Virus record (IMG/VR): IMGVR_UViG_3300043331_000168
Span: 1-58,673 of that record
Length of the DNA: 58,673 bases
Source: a virus
Reading direction: 5' to 3' (one strand)
The notes under the pieces are model-generated. The model saw only the letters and a list, made by a program, of their open reading frames with translations. It made no database searches and was not told where the DNA came from. Below, piece after piece: positions 7,576 to 15,334 of the stretch (within the stretch, counting starts at the first letter, position 1; every line of letters starts with the position of its first letter). Position numbers and translations under genes: made by a program.

Positions 7576-8114
7576 GCATCGGCGGGCACCAAAGCGCGGC
7601 GGCCAAGACTGAGACTTGGCTCACGCCGCCATACATTCTCGAGGCGCTCGGCGAGTTCGACCTCGACCCGTGTGCGGCTATGTGCCAGCCGTGGCAGACG
7701 GCGAAGCAGCAATTCACCGAGTGGGACGATGGTCTCAATCAGCCGTGGCGCGGGCGCGTGTGGCTCAATCCTCCGTATGGCGCTAAAACGGCGTGGTGGC
7801 TCAAGCGGCTCGCCGCGCACCGCAACGGGATCGCGCTGATATTCGCGCGCACCGAGACCGAGATGTTCTTCGAGCACGTATGGAGCGCGGCCGACGCGCT
7901 GTTCTTTTTCGAAGGGCGGCTGCATTTCCACTTCGCGAACGGGCAGCGCTCGCCGACCAACGCCGGCGGGCCGTCGGTGCTCGTCGCCTACGGCGCGCGC
8001 AACGCTGCGGCGCTCGAGACTTGCGGGCTCCCTGGGAAGTTCGTCCGGCTTTGCCGGCTCATCGAGGAACAGCCCGACGTGCCGGTGCCGCCAAAGCCGA
8101 TCCCAGCGTTATGA
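7572..8114 (+). CDS. Dam-type phage N6-adenine methyltransferase
   Basis: 180 residues from a GTG with GTGA overlap. It matches the phage N-6-adenine methyltransferase family: TETWLTPPYILEAL near the start, the DPCAA motif at 32-36 for cofactor binding, and the catalytic NPPY at 66-69 (RVWLNPPYG). It would methylate adenine in the phage or host DNA, typically as protection against restriction. The target sequence cannot be read from the protein. Confidence 0.88.
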   Translation: MSIGGHQSAAAKTETWLTPPYILEALGEFDLDPCAAMCQPWQTAKQQFTEWDDGLNQPWRGRVWLNPPYGAKTAWWLKRLAAHRNGIALIFARTETEMFFEHVWSAADALFFFEGRLHFHFANGQRSPTNAGGPSVLVAYGARNAAALETCGLPGKFVRLCRLIEEQPDVPVPPKPIPAL

Positions 8115-8455
8115 GATACGGCCGCCGGCGCGACGGCAACCACGGCGACGTCGTCAACGAGCTTCGGAAGATCGGCTGCTCGGTCGCGGACACGAGCGCC
8201 GTGGGAGGCGGGTTTGGGGATCTCGTCGTGGCGCGCATCATGCCGACCGGCCGGCGCACGGTGTTGTTCGAGGTCAAGGACGAGACCGGCAAGAACCGTC
8301 TCGAGGAGTCGCAAGCCGAGTTCCGCAAGACGTGGCTTGGGGAATACTACGTCGTGCGCTCGCCGGCCGAAGCGGTCGCGATCATGCTCTCGCTGGAGCG
8401 CTCAAAGTCGGCCCAGGCTGCCGGGATGGTCCCGAACGGCCCGCGCTTGCGTTGA
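8111..8455 (+). CDS. VRR-NUC/PD-(D/E)XK nuclease
   Basis: 114 residues, ATGA overlap. A small nuclease fold is clear: NHGDVVNELRKIG, then GGGFGDLVV with Asp37, FEVKDETGK with Glu54 and Lys56, EESQAEFR with Gln68, and a final VRSPAEAVAIML. This is the D-ExK-Q pattern of VRR-NUC nucleases used for branched or flap DNA in phage replication. The last 109 bases overlap, on the opposite strand, the end of the minus-strand gene at 8347-8562. Confidence 0.8.
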   Translation: MRYGRRRDGNHGDVVNELRKIGCSVADTSAVGGGFGDLVVARIMPTGRRTVLFEVKDETGKNRLEESQAEFRKTWLGEYYVVRSPAEAVAIMLSLERSKSAQAAGMVPNGPRLR

Positions 8456-8562
8456 CCCTTCCCCCAGTACCAGCCATTGCCCATGTAGCAGAGCCCAGGC
8501 GGGCGGCCCGGAGTTGGAACGATCCCGCTCGGCTGAAACTCGGGCTCGCTTGAGTCGATCAC
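8347..8562 (-). CDS. Hypothetical small protein, convergent overlap with nuclease gene
   Basis: 71 residues from a GTG with GTGA overlap on the toprim gene stop. The middle has GLCYMGNGWYWGKGQRKRGP followed by a PAAWADFER segment, aromatic and basic, and reads like a real small phage protein rather than antisense noise. The 3' 109 bases run antisense to the end of the nuclease gene. No family is recognised. Confidence 0.55.
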   Translation of the reverse strand: MIDSSEPEFQPSGIVPTPGRPPGLCYMGNGWYWGKGQRKRGPFGTIPAAWADFERSSESMIATASAGERTT

Positions 8563-9464
8563 GAGTCGAGCCCCTCGATGATGTTGTCGAGCGTGTCCAG
8601 CTCGTCGGCTAGTTGCTGCTCTTTCTCCGCCCACAGGTCCGTGTCGCGCAACTCCGTGACGTTGTGGCGGATCAGCTCGGCGATGACCCGCGGCTCGAGC
8701 GCGTCCAGCTCCCAGCTCTCGTCGCCGAACTTCCTCAAGTAGCCGGCGAAGCGGCTGTCTGTGCTCTTGGCGGGATTCGGTGGCGGCTTGTACAGCTCGA
8801 CTTGGTCCATATTGAGCGCGAGCCTGCGCACTTCAACGACGTCTTCAACGTCGTGGCCGCGGCTACCGATGAACAACGTCAGCCGGTCAAGGTTGTCGCG
8901 GGTCATGTCGATGCCGGAGGGGTCATGGTCGCCGAAGTGCAGAATCGTGGTGCGCTGCTCGCAGTTCTCGAACTTCTCGAGGATCCGACGGTAGGCGCGC
9001 CACTGCTCGGACTGGCTCACGTAGCCTCGGCACGCTAGGTATGGGACATCGAGCTTGCGGCAGGTCGGTTGCACGACGCCGATGAGGGCCTCTTTCTCGA
9101 CCCATACCTCGACGCGCTCAGGCTGGTTGTCCCACATCGCAATGCGATACTGCGAGCGTAGCGCCTCAATGCCGTCCTTCGGGCTGTTCCAGTGTGAGTT
9201 TTGCTCCATGCCGCGGGTGCGATCCTCGATCGCCTCCCAGTCGACAAGTCCCGCGAGCCGCGCGTCGTTGATGATCGAGCCCAGCGTCTTGTAGGACTTC
9301 TGGCTGTTTTCGATCAGGCCGCGCGCGACGAACTGGTAGTACAACTGGCGCAACGTCAGCGTGAAGCCTTGCGCCGAGTACGCTTCGATGATCTCGTTCG
9401 CCTGCTCGATGCGCTCGAGCGAGGTAGCGGAGAAGTTGCGAGAGATAAACGCTTCAACTGGCAT
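8559..9464 (-). CDS. Toprim-domain protein (topoisomerase VI A/Spo11-like)
   Basis: 301 residues. Residues 30-80 form a winged-helix-like N-terminal part (LTLRQLYYQFVARGL). The toprim centre follows: E123 or E125 in WVEKEAL, the strand VPYLACRGYVSQSEQWRA, and the metal motif GDHDPSG with D179 and D181. This layout is shared with small phage proteins related to topoisomerase VI A and Spo11. The tyrosine in LYYQF could play the nucleophile role, but that is speculation. It probably acts on DNA ends or topology; no partner B subunit is seen. Confidence 0.75.
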   Translation of the reverse strand: MPVEAFISRNFSATSLERIEQANEIIEAYSAQGFTLTLRQLYYQFVARGLIENSQKSYKTLGSIINDARLAGLVDWEAIEDRTRGMEQNSHWNSPKDGIEALRSQYRIAMWDNQPERVEVWVEKEALIGVVQPTCRKLDVPYLACRGYVSQSEQWRAYRRILEKFENCEQRTTILHFGDHDPSGIDMTRDNLDRLTLFIGSRGHDVEDVVEVRRLALNMDQVELYKPPPNPAKSTDSRFAGYLRKFGDESWELDALEPRVIAELIRHNVTELRDTDLWAEKEQQLADELDTLDNIIEGLDS

Positions 9465-9467
9465 GGT

Positions 9468-9656
9468 CTATCCTCGGTTGTTGCGTCTCGCGAGCTTCTG
9501 CGCTTTGCGCTTGGCCTTGCGCTTGTCGATGCCGCTCTGTCGTGGAGGGTTCCACCGCGTTGCCGGTTTCGGCGCCGGCGGGAAGCCCGCTATGAGAGCG
9601 GCCGCGATGGCTGCGCGCGCCGTCGGCTTGGAGCTTCGATCGAATAAGTTACCCAT
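9468..9656 (-). CDS. Hypothetical small basic protein
   Basis: 62 residues from the ATG at 9656, with GGAG nine bases upstream. It begins MGNLFDRSSKPTARAAIAAA and ends in a Lys/Arg-rich tail (KRKAKRKAQKLARRNN), so nucleic acid binding is possible. It overlaps the previous gene by 8 bases. Confidence 0.6.
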   Translation of the reverse strand: MGNLFDRSSKPTARAAIAAALIAGFPPAPKPATRWNPPRQSGIDKRKAKRKAQKLARRNNRG

Positions 9657-9960
9657 GTCTTGCGATCTCCTCGGCCGCCTCTGCGGCCCGTTTTGCACCA
9701 TTGAAGCCGGCGCGCTGAGCGACGCATACGCCGTCCTTGACGACGTCCCAGCAGCTCTCGTGCCGGTGGTAAATCTCGTGCCCGGCGTGCCGCGTCGGGC
9801 GCGCCGAGGTCGTGTAAAACGCCGGCCCGTAACGGGCGTCGCGCGGGTCGTGCCACGGGTTGCGGTAGGAAACTTCCGCCGCTTTGGCCATGGCGCTTTC
9901 GTATCTCGCGCGGCTGATCTCGTCGAGGCTTTCCGCGTAGGCGCGCTCTCTGGCGTTCAT
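9649..9960 (-). CDS. Hypothetical protein
   Basis: 103 residues, ATGA overlap with the upstream gene. The N-terminal 35 residues are helical and charged; the C-terminal part has CWDVVKDGVCVAQRAGFNGA and a helix, reminiscent of small phage proteins that bind DNA or nucleotides, but no family can be assigned. Confidence 0.65.
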   Translation of the reverse strand: MNARERAYAESLDEISRARYESAMAKAAEVSYRNPWHDPRDARYGPAFYTTSARPTRHAGHEIYHRHESCWDVVKDGVCVAQRAGFNGAKRAAEAAEEIARHG

Positions 9961-10226
9961 CGCTTGTTTCTCCGCGTGAGTTGCTTGCCGAGCCGCCGGC
10001 CCTCACCCATATCTAGGCCGCGTATCATCTCGGCGAGATGAACGCCAGCCGGCAGCGGCGTATGAAAAACGCAGACTGGCTCCCACCCGCGCCGAATCCG
10101 GTGGTTTTTGAGAGCCGCGTCACGATGAACGATCGCCCAAAGTGATTGCATGAGCGGGCCATCGTCCGAGTCAACGATCACGATGAATTTGCCGAATACA
10201 AAGTGCCGCCCTTCGATCCGGTTCAT
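9957..10226 (-). CDS. Hypothetical protein
   Basis: 89 residues from the ATG at 10226 (ATGA overlap with the DUF3560 gene). It is beta-rich in the first half (RHFVFGKFIVIVDSDDG) with a basic C-terminus (GRRLGKQLTRRNKR). No recognised domain. Confidence 0.65.
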   Translation of the reverse strand: MNRIEGRHFVFGKFIVIVDSDDGPLMQSLWAIVHRDAALKNHRIRRGWEPVCVFHTPLPAGVHLAEMIRGLDMGEGRRLGKQLTRRNKR

Positions 10227-11107
10227 GCGGCCCCCTTGTTGAGCGTGTTCGCGATCTCCTCGGCCGCCCACTTGGCGTTACCCGTCAAGTGCCGCTGCCA
10301 AGCTCCGGCCGTCGGCGACCAGCGGAAGCCTCGGCCCTTGAGCGCGGCCCGAACCTCGTAGCTCGGCTTGCCGGGGAAGAACATCTGGAGCCGGTTCTCG
10401 CTCACGTTCTCGACGATCCGCACCGCGCCGATCACCGTTTCGCTGGTGGCGACGCCGTTGGGAGCCTCGGCTTCCAGGGCCTCGCGCACCTTCGCCCGCG
10501 CCTCGAGGTCGGCGATGCGCCCCTCGATCCGCCGGATATTGGCGCCGATGTTCTGTAGGCTGTAGCCCTCGAACGGCCCCTTTTGGAAGCTGTACTCGGG
10601 CTTCCAGGTCACGGCGCGCCGCATGGCTGCGATGGCCTGATCGTTGATCTCGATGCCGCCGACCGCAAACAGCAAGTCGACGAGATCCTCGTTGGTCACG
10701 TCTTCTCGCGCCAAGCCGCGCTTGACGGCGAGCCGGTAGCCCTTGTTGAGCCCCTTCATCATGTCGCGGCTGGCCACCTTTTCGGCCAGCTCGGCCCGCA
10801 GCTTCGTGACCGCGTCCGGGTCATCGCTGCTGATACCGCCGGTGCCGATCGCCGCGGCGCGTCGCGCGAGTTCCTGGGCTCGCTTGTCGGCCTCGACGGC
10901 CTTGCCCAAGTGATTCCAGGACTTGTCGACCGCGCGTCGATGTCGGCCCTCGGAGTGATGGCCGACCAAGATCGGCTGTCCGAAGGGAATGCCGGCGACG
11001 GCGTCGCGGCTCGAGCGGTGGTATGCGTCCGACTCGGCGCTCGCTCGGCTGGCCGCGGCTTCGAGCCGCTCCCGCTTCGCTTCCTGTTTCAGTTCGTACT
11101 CGTTCAT
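10223..11107 (-). CDS. DUF3560 domain protein
   Basis: 294 residues from the ATG at 11107 (ATGA overlap). Residues 1-105 match DUF3560: a coiled-coil start, then GIPFGQPILVGHHSEGRHRR with paired histidines, then the KSWNHLGKAVE helix. The middle is helical. The C-terminal 60 residues (YEVRAALKGRGFRWSPTAG) match a small domain often attached to plasmid and phage proteins. DUF3560 genes are typical of conjugative elements and phages; the biochemical role is unknown. Confidence 0.8.
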   Translation of the reverse strand: MNEYELKQEAKRERLEAAASRASAESDAYHRSSRDAVAGIPFGQPILVGHHSEGRHRRAVDKSWNHLGKAVEADKRAQELARRAAAIGTGGISSDDPDAVTKLRAELAEKVASRDMMKGLNKGYRLAVKRGLAREDVTNEDLVDLLFAVGGIEINDQAIAAMRRAVTWKPEYSFQKGPFEGYSLQNIGANIRRIEGRIADLEARAKVREALEAEAPNGVATSETVIGAVRIVENVSENRLQMFFPGKPSYEVRAALKGRGFRWSPTAGAWQRHLTGNAKWAAEEIANTLNKGAA

Positions 11108-11445
11108 GCGGCCTCCTTCGCCACTCGTGCCCGCCATTCTCGGTCCCAATCAGTTTCGGGAGCGTCGAGCAGCGCGAGCCACTCGGCCGGGAAATCGTAG
11201 TAGTTCGGCCCCATGTCCGACGACATGAGCTTGGTGCCGAAGTTGAACCGGCCGGGCTTGTACTCGTAGAGCACCACGAGCCCGAACCGCTTGCCCTCGC
11301 CATTGCGCACGACGCCGTAAGCGACCTTCTGCCCGTCATAGCCGGGCTTGTTGTCGACGTAGCGCTCGATCACGAGGGGCTCAAGCTCCTCGGCGATCAT
11401 CGCTCGAGGCGTCTTGCCTTCGCTCGGTCTGAATGTCCATCCCAT
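11104..11445 (-). CDS. MGWTF-type conserved protein (DUF6927-like)
   Basis: 113 residues, first gene after the promoter at 11469-11497, with a strong GGAAGGAG ribosome site. The MGWTF start, the central YGVVRNGEGKRFGLVVLYEY beta segment and the NYYDFPAEWLALLD end fit a small family common on plasmids and phages next to DUF2958 and DUF3560 genes. I name DUF6927 only as the closest match I recall. Function unknown. Confidence 0.65.
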   Translation of the reverse strand: MGWTFRPSEGKTPRAMIAEELEPLVIERYVDNKPGYDGQKVAYGVVRNGEGKRFGLVVLYEYKPGRFNFGTKLMSSDMGPNYYDFPAEWLALLDAPETDWDREWRARVAKEAA

Positions 11446-11468
11446 AACTTTCTCCTTCCTACGTGCCT

Positions 11469-11497
11469 ACTGTAGCTTAGTGATTAGGTAGTGTCAA
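11469..11497 (-). promoter_or_regulatory. Promoter of the DUF3560/toprim block with operator
   Basis: Minus strand: -35 TTGACA (11497-11492), 17-bp spacer, -10 TACAGT (11474-11469). The spacer holds the operator CCTAATCACTAAG (11488-11476), one base from the -10. The promoter overlaps the last codons of the gene 11484-11690. The leader then has GGAAGGAG before the ATG at 11445. Confidence 0.7.
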
Positions 11498-11690
11498 CTG
11501 CTTTCTTGCTGCCCTTGCGGACCTCGGCGACAATCGCACCCTTGAGCGCGATCGAGCGCTGGGTCTTGTTGGCGACCGCTTGCCTGCCGATCGTCTCAGC
11601 CAGCGTGTCGTCGTCGATGACGAACTCGACGTCGGTCTCGAATGACCCGTTTCCGAGCTGCGTCAGGACTCGTTTCGTGAATCGCAGCAT
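11484..11690 (-). CDS. Hypothetical small protein
   Basis: 68 residues from the ATG at 11690, directly at the previous stop (TGATG); a GTG three bases upstream is the alternative. The sequence has beta-type segments (SFETDVEFVIDDDTLAETIG) and a basic end. Its stop codon lies inside the operator of the next promoter. No family is recognised. Confidence 0.65.
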   Translation of the reverse strand: MLRFTKRVLTQLGNGSFETDVEFVIDDDTLAETIGRQAVANKTQRSIALKGAIVAEVRKGSKKAVDTT

Positions 11691-12325
11691 CACTCCCCCT
11701 TCCGGTAGTCGCCGACAATCTGTGCGCGGCGCGCGTCGAGATAGGTCACGTTGCCCTCGTTGCCGGGCTCGCTGTAGTAGAACCCCTTGACGGCCTTGGG
11801 GCCGCCGTTGAGCTTCGCGACCTCGGCCGAGTAGGTGTTCGCGTCGAACGGCCGGAAGCCTTGGTTGAACTTCATGTCCTTGAGTCGGACGCGCTCGACC
11901 GCGACGAAGTCGCCGCCGACCATGAGCTTGCCTTTCTCCTCGGCCGGCTCGATCGTCTCGAGGAGCTGCTCGATAGTGACCGGCTTACCGTCCTTCGAGC
12001 GGATCACGAACGTCGCGCCCTGGATATAGCTGCCGCAGCCGCGCGAGACCATCGCGCCGCCGGCGGAGACTTGCTCGAGGTCGAACAGCGTGGCCATGAG
12101 GTTCGCTTCCTCGCCCGACAGCCCCGAGACGCTCGAGACCACGAACTTGCCGAACATCACGACCGACTTACCGTCGGGGATCGCGAGCCACACGGTATCG
12201 CCGTATTCCATCTTTTTGAGCGCCGTGCGCGAGACTCGGCGCGTGATGCCGAAGGTCTTGGCCTCTTTTTCGAAGCTGGCTGCGCTATAATAAGACCTGC
12301 CAACCATATGTATCCAATGAGTCAT
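11690..12325 (-). CDS. Conserved hypothetical protein of the PP-loop operon
   Basis: 211 residues from the ATG at 12325, with GAGG eight bases upstream. It starts MTHWIHMVGRSYYSAASF, followed by a basic segment (GITRRVSRTALKKM) and a long beta-rich body with many glycines (MVSRGCGSYIQGATFVIRS). I do not recognise the family. It is separated from the upstream gene by 201 bases that carry the HNH endonuclease remnant on the other strand. Confidence 0.7.
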   Translation of the reverse strand: MTHWIHMVGRSYYSAASFEKEAKTFGITRRVSRTALKKMEYGDTVWLAIPDGKSVVMFGKFVVSSVSGLSGEEANLMATLFDLEQVSAGGAMVSRGCGSYIQGATFVIRSKDGKPVTIEQLLETIEPAEEKGKLMVGGDFVAVERVRLKDMKFNQGFRPFDANTYSAEVAKLNGGPKAVKGFYYSEPGNEGNVTYLDARRAQIVGDYRKGE

Positions 12326-12599
12326 GAACTTACCTCTTGATCTACCTACCAAGTTTTGGGCTAGAGTCGATGTCATTCAAGACAGCGATTCGTGCTGGAA
12401 TTGGACGTTGTCCTGCAAGACTCACTGCAAAGCCGGGCACGAACTCGCTGGCCGGAATCTCGTGGCTTTGCAATGTGGGGAAAGGCGCTGCCGAATCTGC
12501 GCGAATCGTAACGCCCGCAAGCACTATCACAAGCGTGCCTCCTGGCGCGCGATCTCCTCGACCACGTCTGCGGCCGGGAGATCGGCGCCTTCACGTTGA
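12324..12599 (+). pseudogene. Remnant of an HNH homing endonuclease, catalytic core deleted
   Basis: The plus-strand frame starts with a typical HNH endonuclease N-terminus (FWARVDV, SCWNWT at residues 11-28) and then jumps directly to the typical C-terminal zinc segment (KTHCKAGHELAGRNL, then RRCRICANRNARKHYHKR). The roughly 80-100 residues with the HNH active site that normally lie between are missing, so an in-frame deletion is likely. It sits on the opposite strand to its neighbours and starts in a locally AT-richer stretch, both signs of an inserted element. The last 25 codons run antisense to the gene 12527-12703. Confidence 0.6.
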
Positions 12600-12703
12600 A
12601 CAAAATCCCGAGCGCGGCGCACCGCGCGGAGGGTGTCGAAGCCTCGGGCCTCGAGGCCGACCACGATCAAGTGCAGGTAGTGGCGCGTGTCTTTGACGTT
12701 CAT
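12527..12703 (-). CDS. Hypothetical small helical protein
   Basis: 58 residues from the ATG at 12703, overlapping the PP-loop gene stop by ATGA. It reads as three helices (VKDTRHYLHLIVVGLEARG, then LRAVRRARDFVQREG, then ADVVEEIARQEARL). No family is recognised. The frame is open far upstream inside the PP-loop gene, but that part is out of phase with the real product. Confidence 0.6.
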   Translation of the reverse strand: MNVKDTRHYLHLIVVGLEARGFDTLRAVRRARDFVQREGADLPAADVVEEIARQEARL

Positions 12704-13755
12704 GCTGCCCTCTTGAGCATCTCGAGCGGCACCGCAACCTCGACCGGGCCGCCGCCGCACGACCGACCGTCGAGCGCGTTGTCCTGGCCCTTCAGCGCTT
12801 CCGCCTTGGCCTTGAACTCCTCGAGCCGATCGAGCCGAACCTTGAAGCTGCCATCCACGACGTCGTTCACGACTGCCCACTGATTCCAGGCGAACTTCCG
12901 ACCGAGGCCGACTGTCGTGTTGCTCGAGGGGAACCGATCCGCGTTCTTGACCAGGTTCTCCCACGAGTCGCCGAACTCGATCGCGTCGAACCGGCTATGC
13001 CGGCCAGTGAGCGCGTTCCGCTCGATCGCGAGCGCGTTCTCGAATAGCTCAGGGTGATTGCCAGCGAGCCAGTACAGTTCCCACTTTTGGGACGCTGGGC
13101 AGAAGTAGCACGCCGACTTCACCGGGACCCACTCGGGGCCTAGGCTCTCGACGATTGCCTTGACGCACTCGGCCCGTGTCCAGCCCAAGAGCTGGAGCGG
13201 GTAGATGTAATCGAAATCAGCGTCGGAGCCCTTCAGATTCTTGGACCGTCTGAGGTCCGCCTTGCCAGCGTCGTAGCCGATCAGCTTGACGATCCGCTCG
13301 CCGGCCGCCTGGGTCTCGACCCACAGCGAATGGGGCGCGCACGCATTCGGGCCGCTCTTGACGCCCTTGAGGAAGTTGTCCTGCGGCGCCTGCTTCCACT
13401 TGATCGAGCACGACTTCATGCCGAACGCCAGCGAAGGCAGGGTCTCGTTGTCGAGGCAGTTGCCGGCGAGATCCGAGTAGCTCGTGCTCTCGAGGGTCTT
13501 GTGCCGGACCACTGAAACGGGCGGGAACCCCCACGACTCGATCAAGGTGCTCATGGCTTTGACATGGGCATAAGTCTCGGGCTTCTCGCCGCCGGTATCG
13601 GCAAAACTCACGATCGCGGGAACGAGCCCCGCGTCGTGAAGCGCTACCAGCATGGCCGTCGAATCAACTCCGCCGCCGAAGCACACAACGAACTTGCGGC
13701 CGGCGAGCGCCTTCCGCAGCTTGGCGATTTGGAGGTCGTGGAGCGTCTTGGTCAT
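12700..13755 (-). CDS. PP-loop ATPase, PAPS reductase-like
   Basis: 351 residues. The ATP pyrophosphatase P-loop is CFGGGVDST at 25-33 (consensus SGGxDS). Further conserved parts are the SFADTGGEKPETYAHV segment, the YPLQLLGWTR segment and CYFCPASQ, a cysteine pair seen in phage members. These enzymes adenylate a substrate; true PAPS reductases make sulfite, DndC-like relatives put sulfur in DNA. Phage copies may modify DNA or nucleotides. No dnd partners are visible, so I leave the reaction open. It is first in its operon, with a GAGAGAG leader. Confidence 0.82.
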   Translation of the reverse strand: MTKTLHDLQIAKLRKALAGRKFVVCFGGGVDSTAMLVALHDAGLVPAIVSFADTGGEKPETYAHVKAMSTLIESWGFPPVSVVRHKTLESTSYSDLAGNCLDNETLPSLAFGMKSCSIKWKQAPQDNFLKGVKSGPNACAPHSLWVETQAAGERIVKLIGYDAGKADLRRSKNLKGSDADFDYIYPLQLLGWTRAECVKAIVESLGPEWVPVKSACYFCPASQKWELYWLAGNHPELFENALAIERNALTGRHSRFDAIEFGDSWENLVKNADRFPSSNTTVGLGRKFAWNQWAVVNDVVDGSFKVRLDRLEEFKAKAEALKGQDNALDGRSCGGGPVEVAVPLEMLKRAA

Positions 13756-13780
13756 TTGGGTTTTCTCTCTCTAGGGCTCC

Positions 13781-13809
13781 AGACTACCTTAGTGGCTAAG
13801 CCTTGTCAA
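13781..13809 (-). promoter_or_regulatory. Promoter of the PP-loop operon with operator
   Basis: Minus strand: -35 TTGACA (13809-13804), 17-bp spacer, -10 TAGTCT (13786-13781). The spacer holds CTTAGCCACTAAG (13800-13788), the most symmetric copy of the operator apart from its centre. The -35 overlaps the stop codon of the zinc protease gene. Confidence 0.72.
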
Positions 13810-14312
13810 GAGGTTTCGGTATCCTCGCCGGGGTCGACGTAGGGCCGATCGAGGATCCGGCGCCCGCCGGCGGGCCGGCAAGCTGCGGGGCTCGAGAAAT
13901 CGAGGCCGGCGTTGCGCGCGCTCGCGGTCAGCTCGGCCAGGCTCAAGCCTCCGAACTTCGCGAGCAGATACATGAACGTCGCGAGGAACTCGCGCCCGTG
14001 AATGGCGACGTTCCGCGTGTGGAGCCGATCGGTAATCCAATGCGCGCACTCGTGGAGCGCGACGACCTGAATCCGCGCCCACTTGGGCAGCGTCAGCGCA
14101 TACTGGCCGACGATCCATCCGGCATTGCTGCGGCCGCGGCCGTCCTTCACGCGCGGCGCGACGGCGCCATAGTGGCGCGCGACTTTCGCCACGAGCTTCT
14201 CGACCTGCTTGAGCGTGAGCGGCGACTGGCCAACGTGGAAGTCGCGCTCCCAGCGGTATAGCCGCTCGCGTTGCGTGTCGCGTGGCCGCATCCGCTTGCC
14301 GTAGACCCTCAT
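13806..14312 (-). CDS. SprT-like zinc metallopeptidase
   Basis: 168 residues from the ATG at 14312 (ATGA overlap). The catalytic motif is HECAH at 87-91, preceded by IQVVAL and followed by IHGREF with His105 as the likely third ligand. This is a SprT/WLM-like pattern. Unlike the protease at 1096-1578 it has no signal sequence, so it is probably cytosolic. Residues 1-60 are basic and may bind DNA. It is the last gene of the DUF2958 operon. Confidence 0.75.
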   Translation of the reverse strand: MRVYGKRMRPRDTQRERLYRWERDFHVGQSPLTLKQVEKLVAKVARHYGAVAPRVKDGRGRSNAGWIVGQYALTLPKWARIQVVALHECAHWITDRLHTRNVAIHGREFLATFMYLLAKFGGLSLAELTASARNAGLDFSSPAACRPAGGRRILDRPYVDPGEDTETS

Positions 14313-14599
14313 GACGAGGCCCACCCGAAAAAGAGCCACTCGTCGCCGCCGAGCTTGATGCAGCCGGCCGGCCCCCACTTGTCGTCAATTCGCTCGTCGT
14401 CGTCCGCGATGAGCTTCGCGGCGTACTTGCGTGCATCCTCGCCGGCCGGGACCTCGATCACGGTGAACTCGTGCTTCTCGGCGATCGTGCCGGTATAGCC
14501 GCCGTGCCCGTGCTCCCAACGTGCGTCATCGCGCGCACCATTGAAAGCGTCGCGCGCGTTCGAGCCTTTGGCCCGGACAAAAAACGTGTTAGCGCCCAT
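14309..14599 (-). CDS. Conserved phage hypothetical protein
   Basis: 96 residues. The N-terminus MGANTFFVRAKGSNARDAF, the HGHGGYTG turn and GDEWLFFGWAS end look like a small alpha-beta protein seen in many phages and plasmids; no function is known to me. It overlaps the zinc-ribbon gene by 11 bases. Confidence 0.68.
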   Translation of the reverse strand: MGANTFFVRAKGSNARDAFNGARDDARWEHGHGGYTGTIAEKHEFTVIEVPAGEDARKYAAKLIADDDERIDDKWGPAGCIKLGGDEWLFFGWASS

Positions 14600-14963
14600 T
14601 TTCTTGCTCCTTCAGTACGCGGCGCGCGCAGGCGGAGCCGAACGGGAATCCGCCCTGGCTGACATGCCCCTCCGGCAGCGCGCCTGGTTTTCGATACAAG
14701 CCGTCGGTGTTGGACAGCTCGAGCCACACGATGCGCTCGCGCTTCAGCCACTCGCCGCACCGTTCGCAGCGCAGCTCGCAAAGCGCCTCCTCGTGCTCCA
14801 TGTTGGCCGGCATCTTCTTCAAGCAGCGACGGCATTTCACCTGGCGCCAGTCGCGTGTTTTGAGCGACCGAGCGCTCGCGCCGCATACCGGCCTCGTAGC
14901 GCGCGAAAGCTCTGTAGCGAAGTGCAATTTCGGTTTCGGAGAATTGAGCGGATGGCCAGTCAC
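14589..14963 (-). CDS. Zinc-ribbon protein
   Basis: 124 residues. Two CxxC pairs (KCRRC and RCERC, about 20 residues apart) make a zinc ribbon. The rest is basic and polar. It overlaps the DUF2958 gene by 4 bases. A DNA- or RNA-binding role is plausible; no family name. Confidence 0.65.
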   Translation of the reverse strand: MTGHPLNSPKPKLHFATELSRATRPVCGASARSLKTRDWRQVKCRRCLKKMPANMEHEEALCELRCERCGEWLKRERIVWLELSNTDGLYRKPGALPEGHVSQGGFPFGSACARRVLKEQENGR

Positions 14964-15310
14964 ATGACCTCCGAGAGCTTGTGCCCGTGGTAGTGCAAGT
15001 CCCGCTCGATCCCGAGCCCGAACGGCCCTTCGATCTCTTTGAGGTTCCCGAGCATCACGTAGCCCAGCTCGTCGTTGTGATCGCCGAAGATGCTGGCGAA
15101 CCCGAACAGGTGCCAGTCGCTCGCGGTCTCGATCTCGGTCGGGTCACCGTTCGCGTCGACCGGCATCCCCTCCGTGATGTACCACTTGCTCCGGCCCCAC
15201 GGCGCGAAGAACTTGACGATGATCTCGGCATCGGCGCTGCCGCCGTCCGCGGCCGACTTCTCGTAGGCCGCTTTCAGTTTCGTTGCGATCTCTTTGGTCA
15301 GTAGTTTCAT
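14960..15310 (-). CDS. DUF2958 family protein
   Basis: 116 residues, full family length. The signature is clear: MKLLTKEIATKLKAAY at the start, VKFFAPWGRSKWYITEG in the middle, then the HLFGFASIFGDHNDELGYVM segment and FGLGIERDLHYH at the end. DUF2958 genes are spread on conjugative elements and phages; their role is unknown. It is first in its operon, with an AGAGAGGAG ribosome site. Confidence 0.85.
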   Translation of the reverse strand: MKLLTKEIATKLKAAYEKSAADGGSADAEIIVKFFAPWGRSKWYITEGMPVDANGDPTEIETASDWHLFGFASIFGDHNDELGYVMLGNLKEIEGPFGLGIERDLHYHGHKLSEVM

Positions 15311-15334
15311 GGGTTTCTCCTCTCTACGCCTCCA

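Noticed and set aside
13803-14261. 152-residue plus-strand frame
   Set aside because: Antisense to the HECAH zinc protease gene.
14905-14911. Single TAGCGAA in the zinc-ribbon gene
   Set aside because: An isolated 7-mer without phased neighbours is expected by chance.
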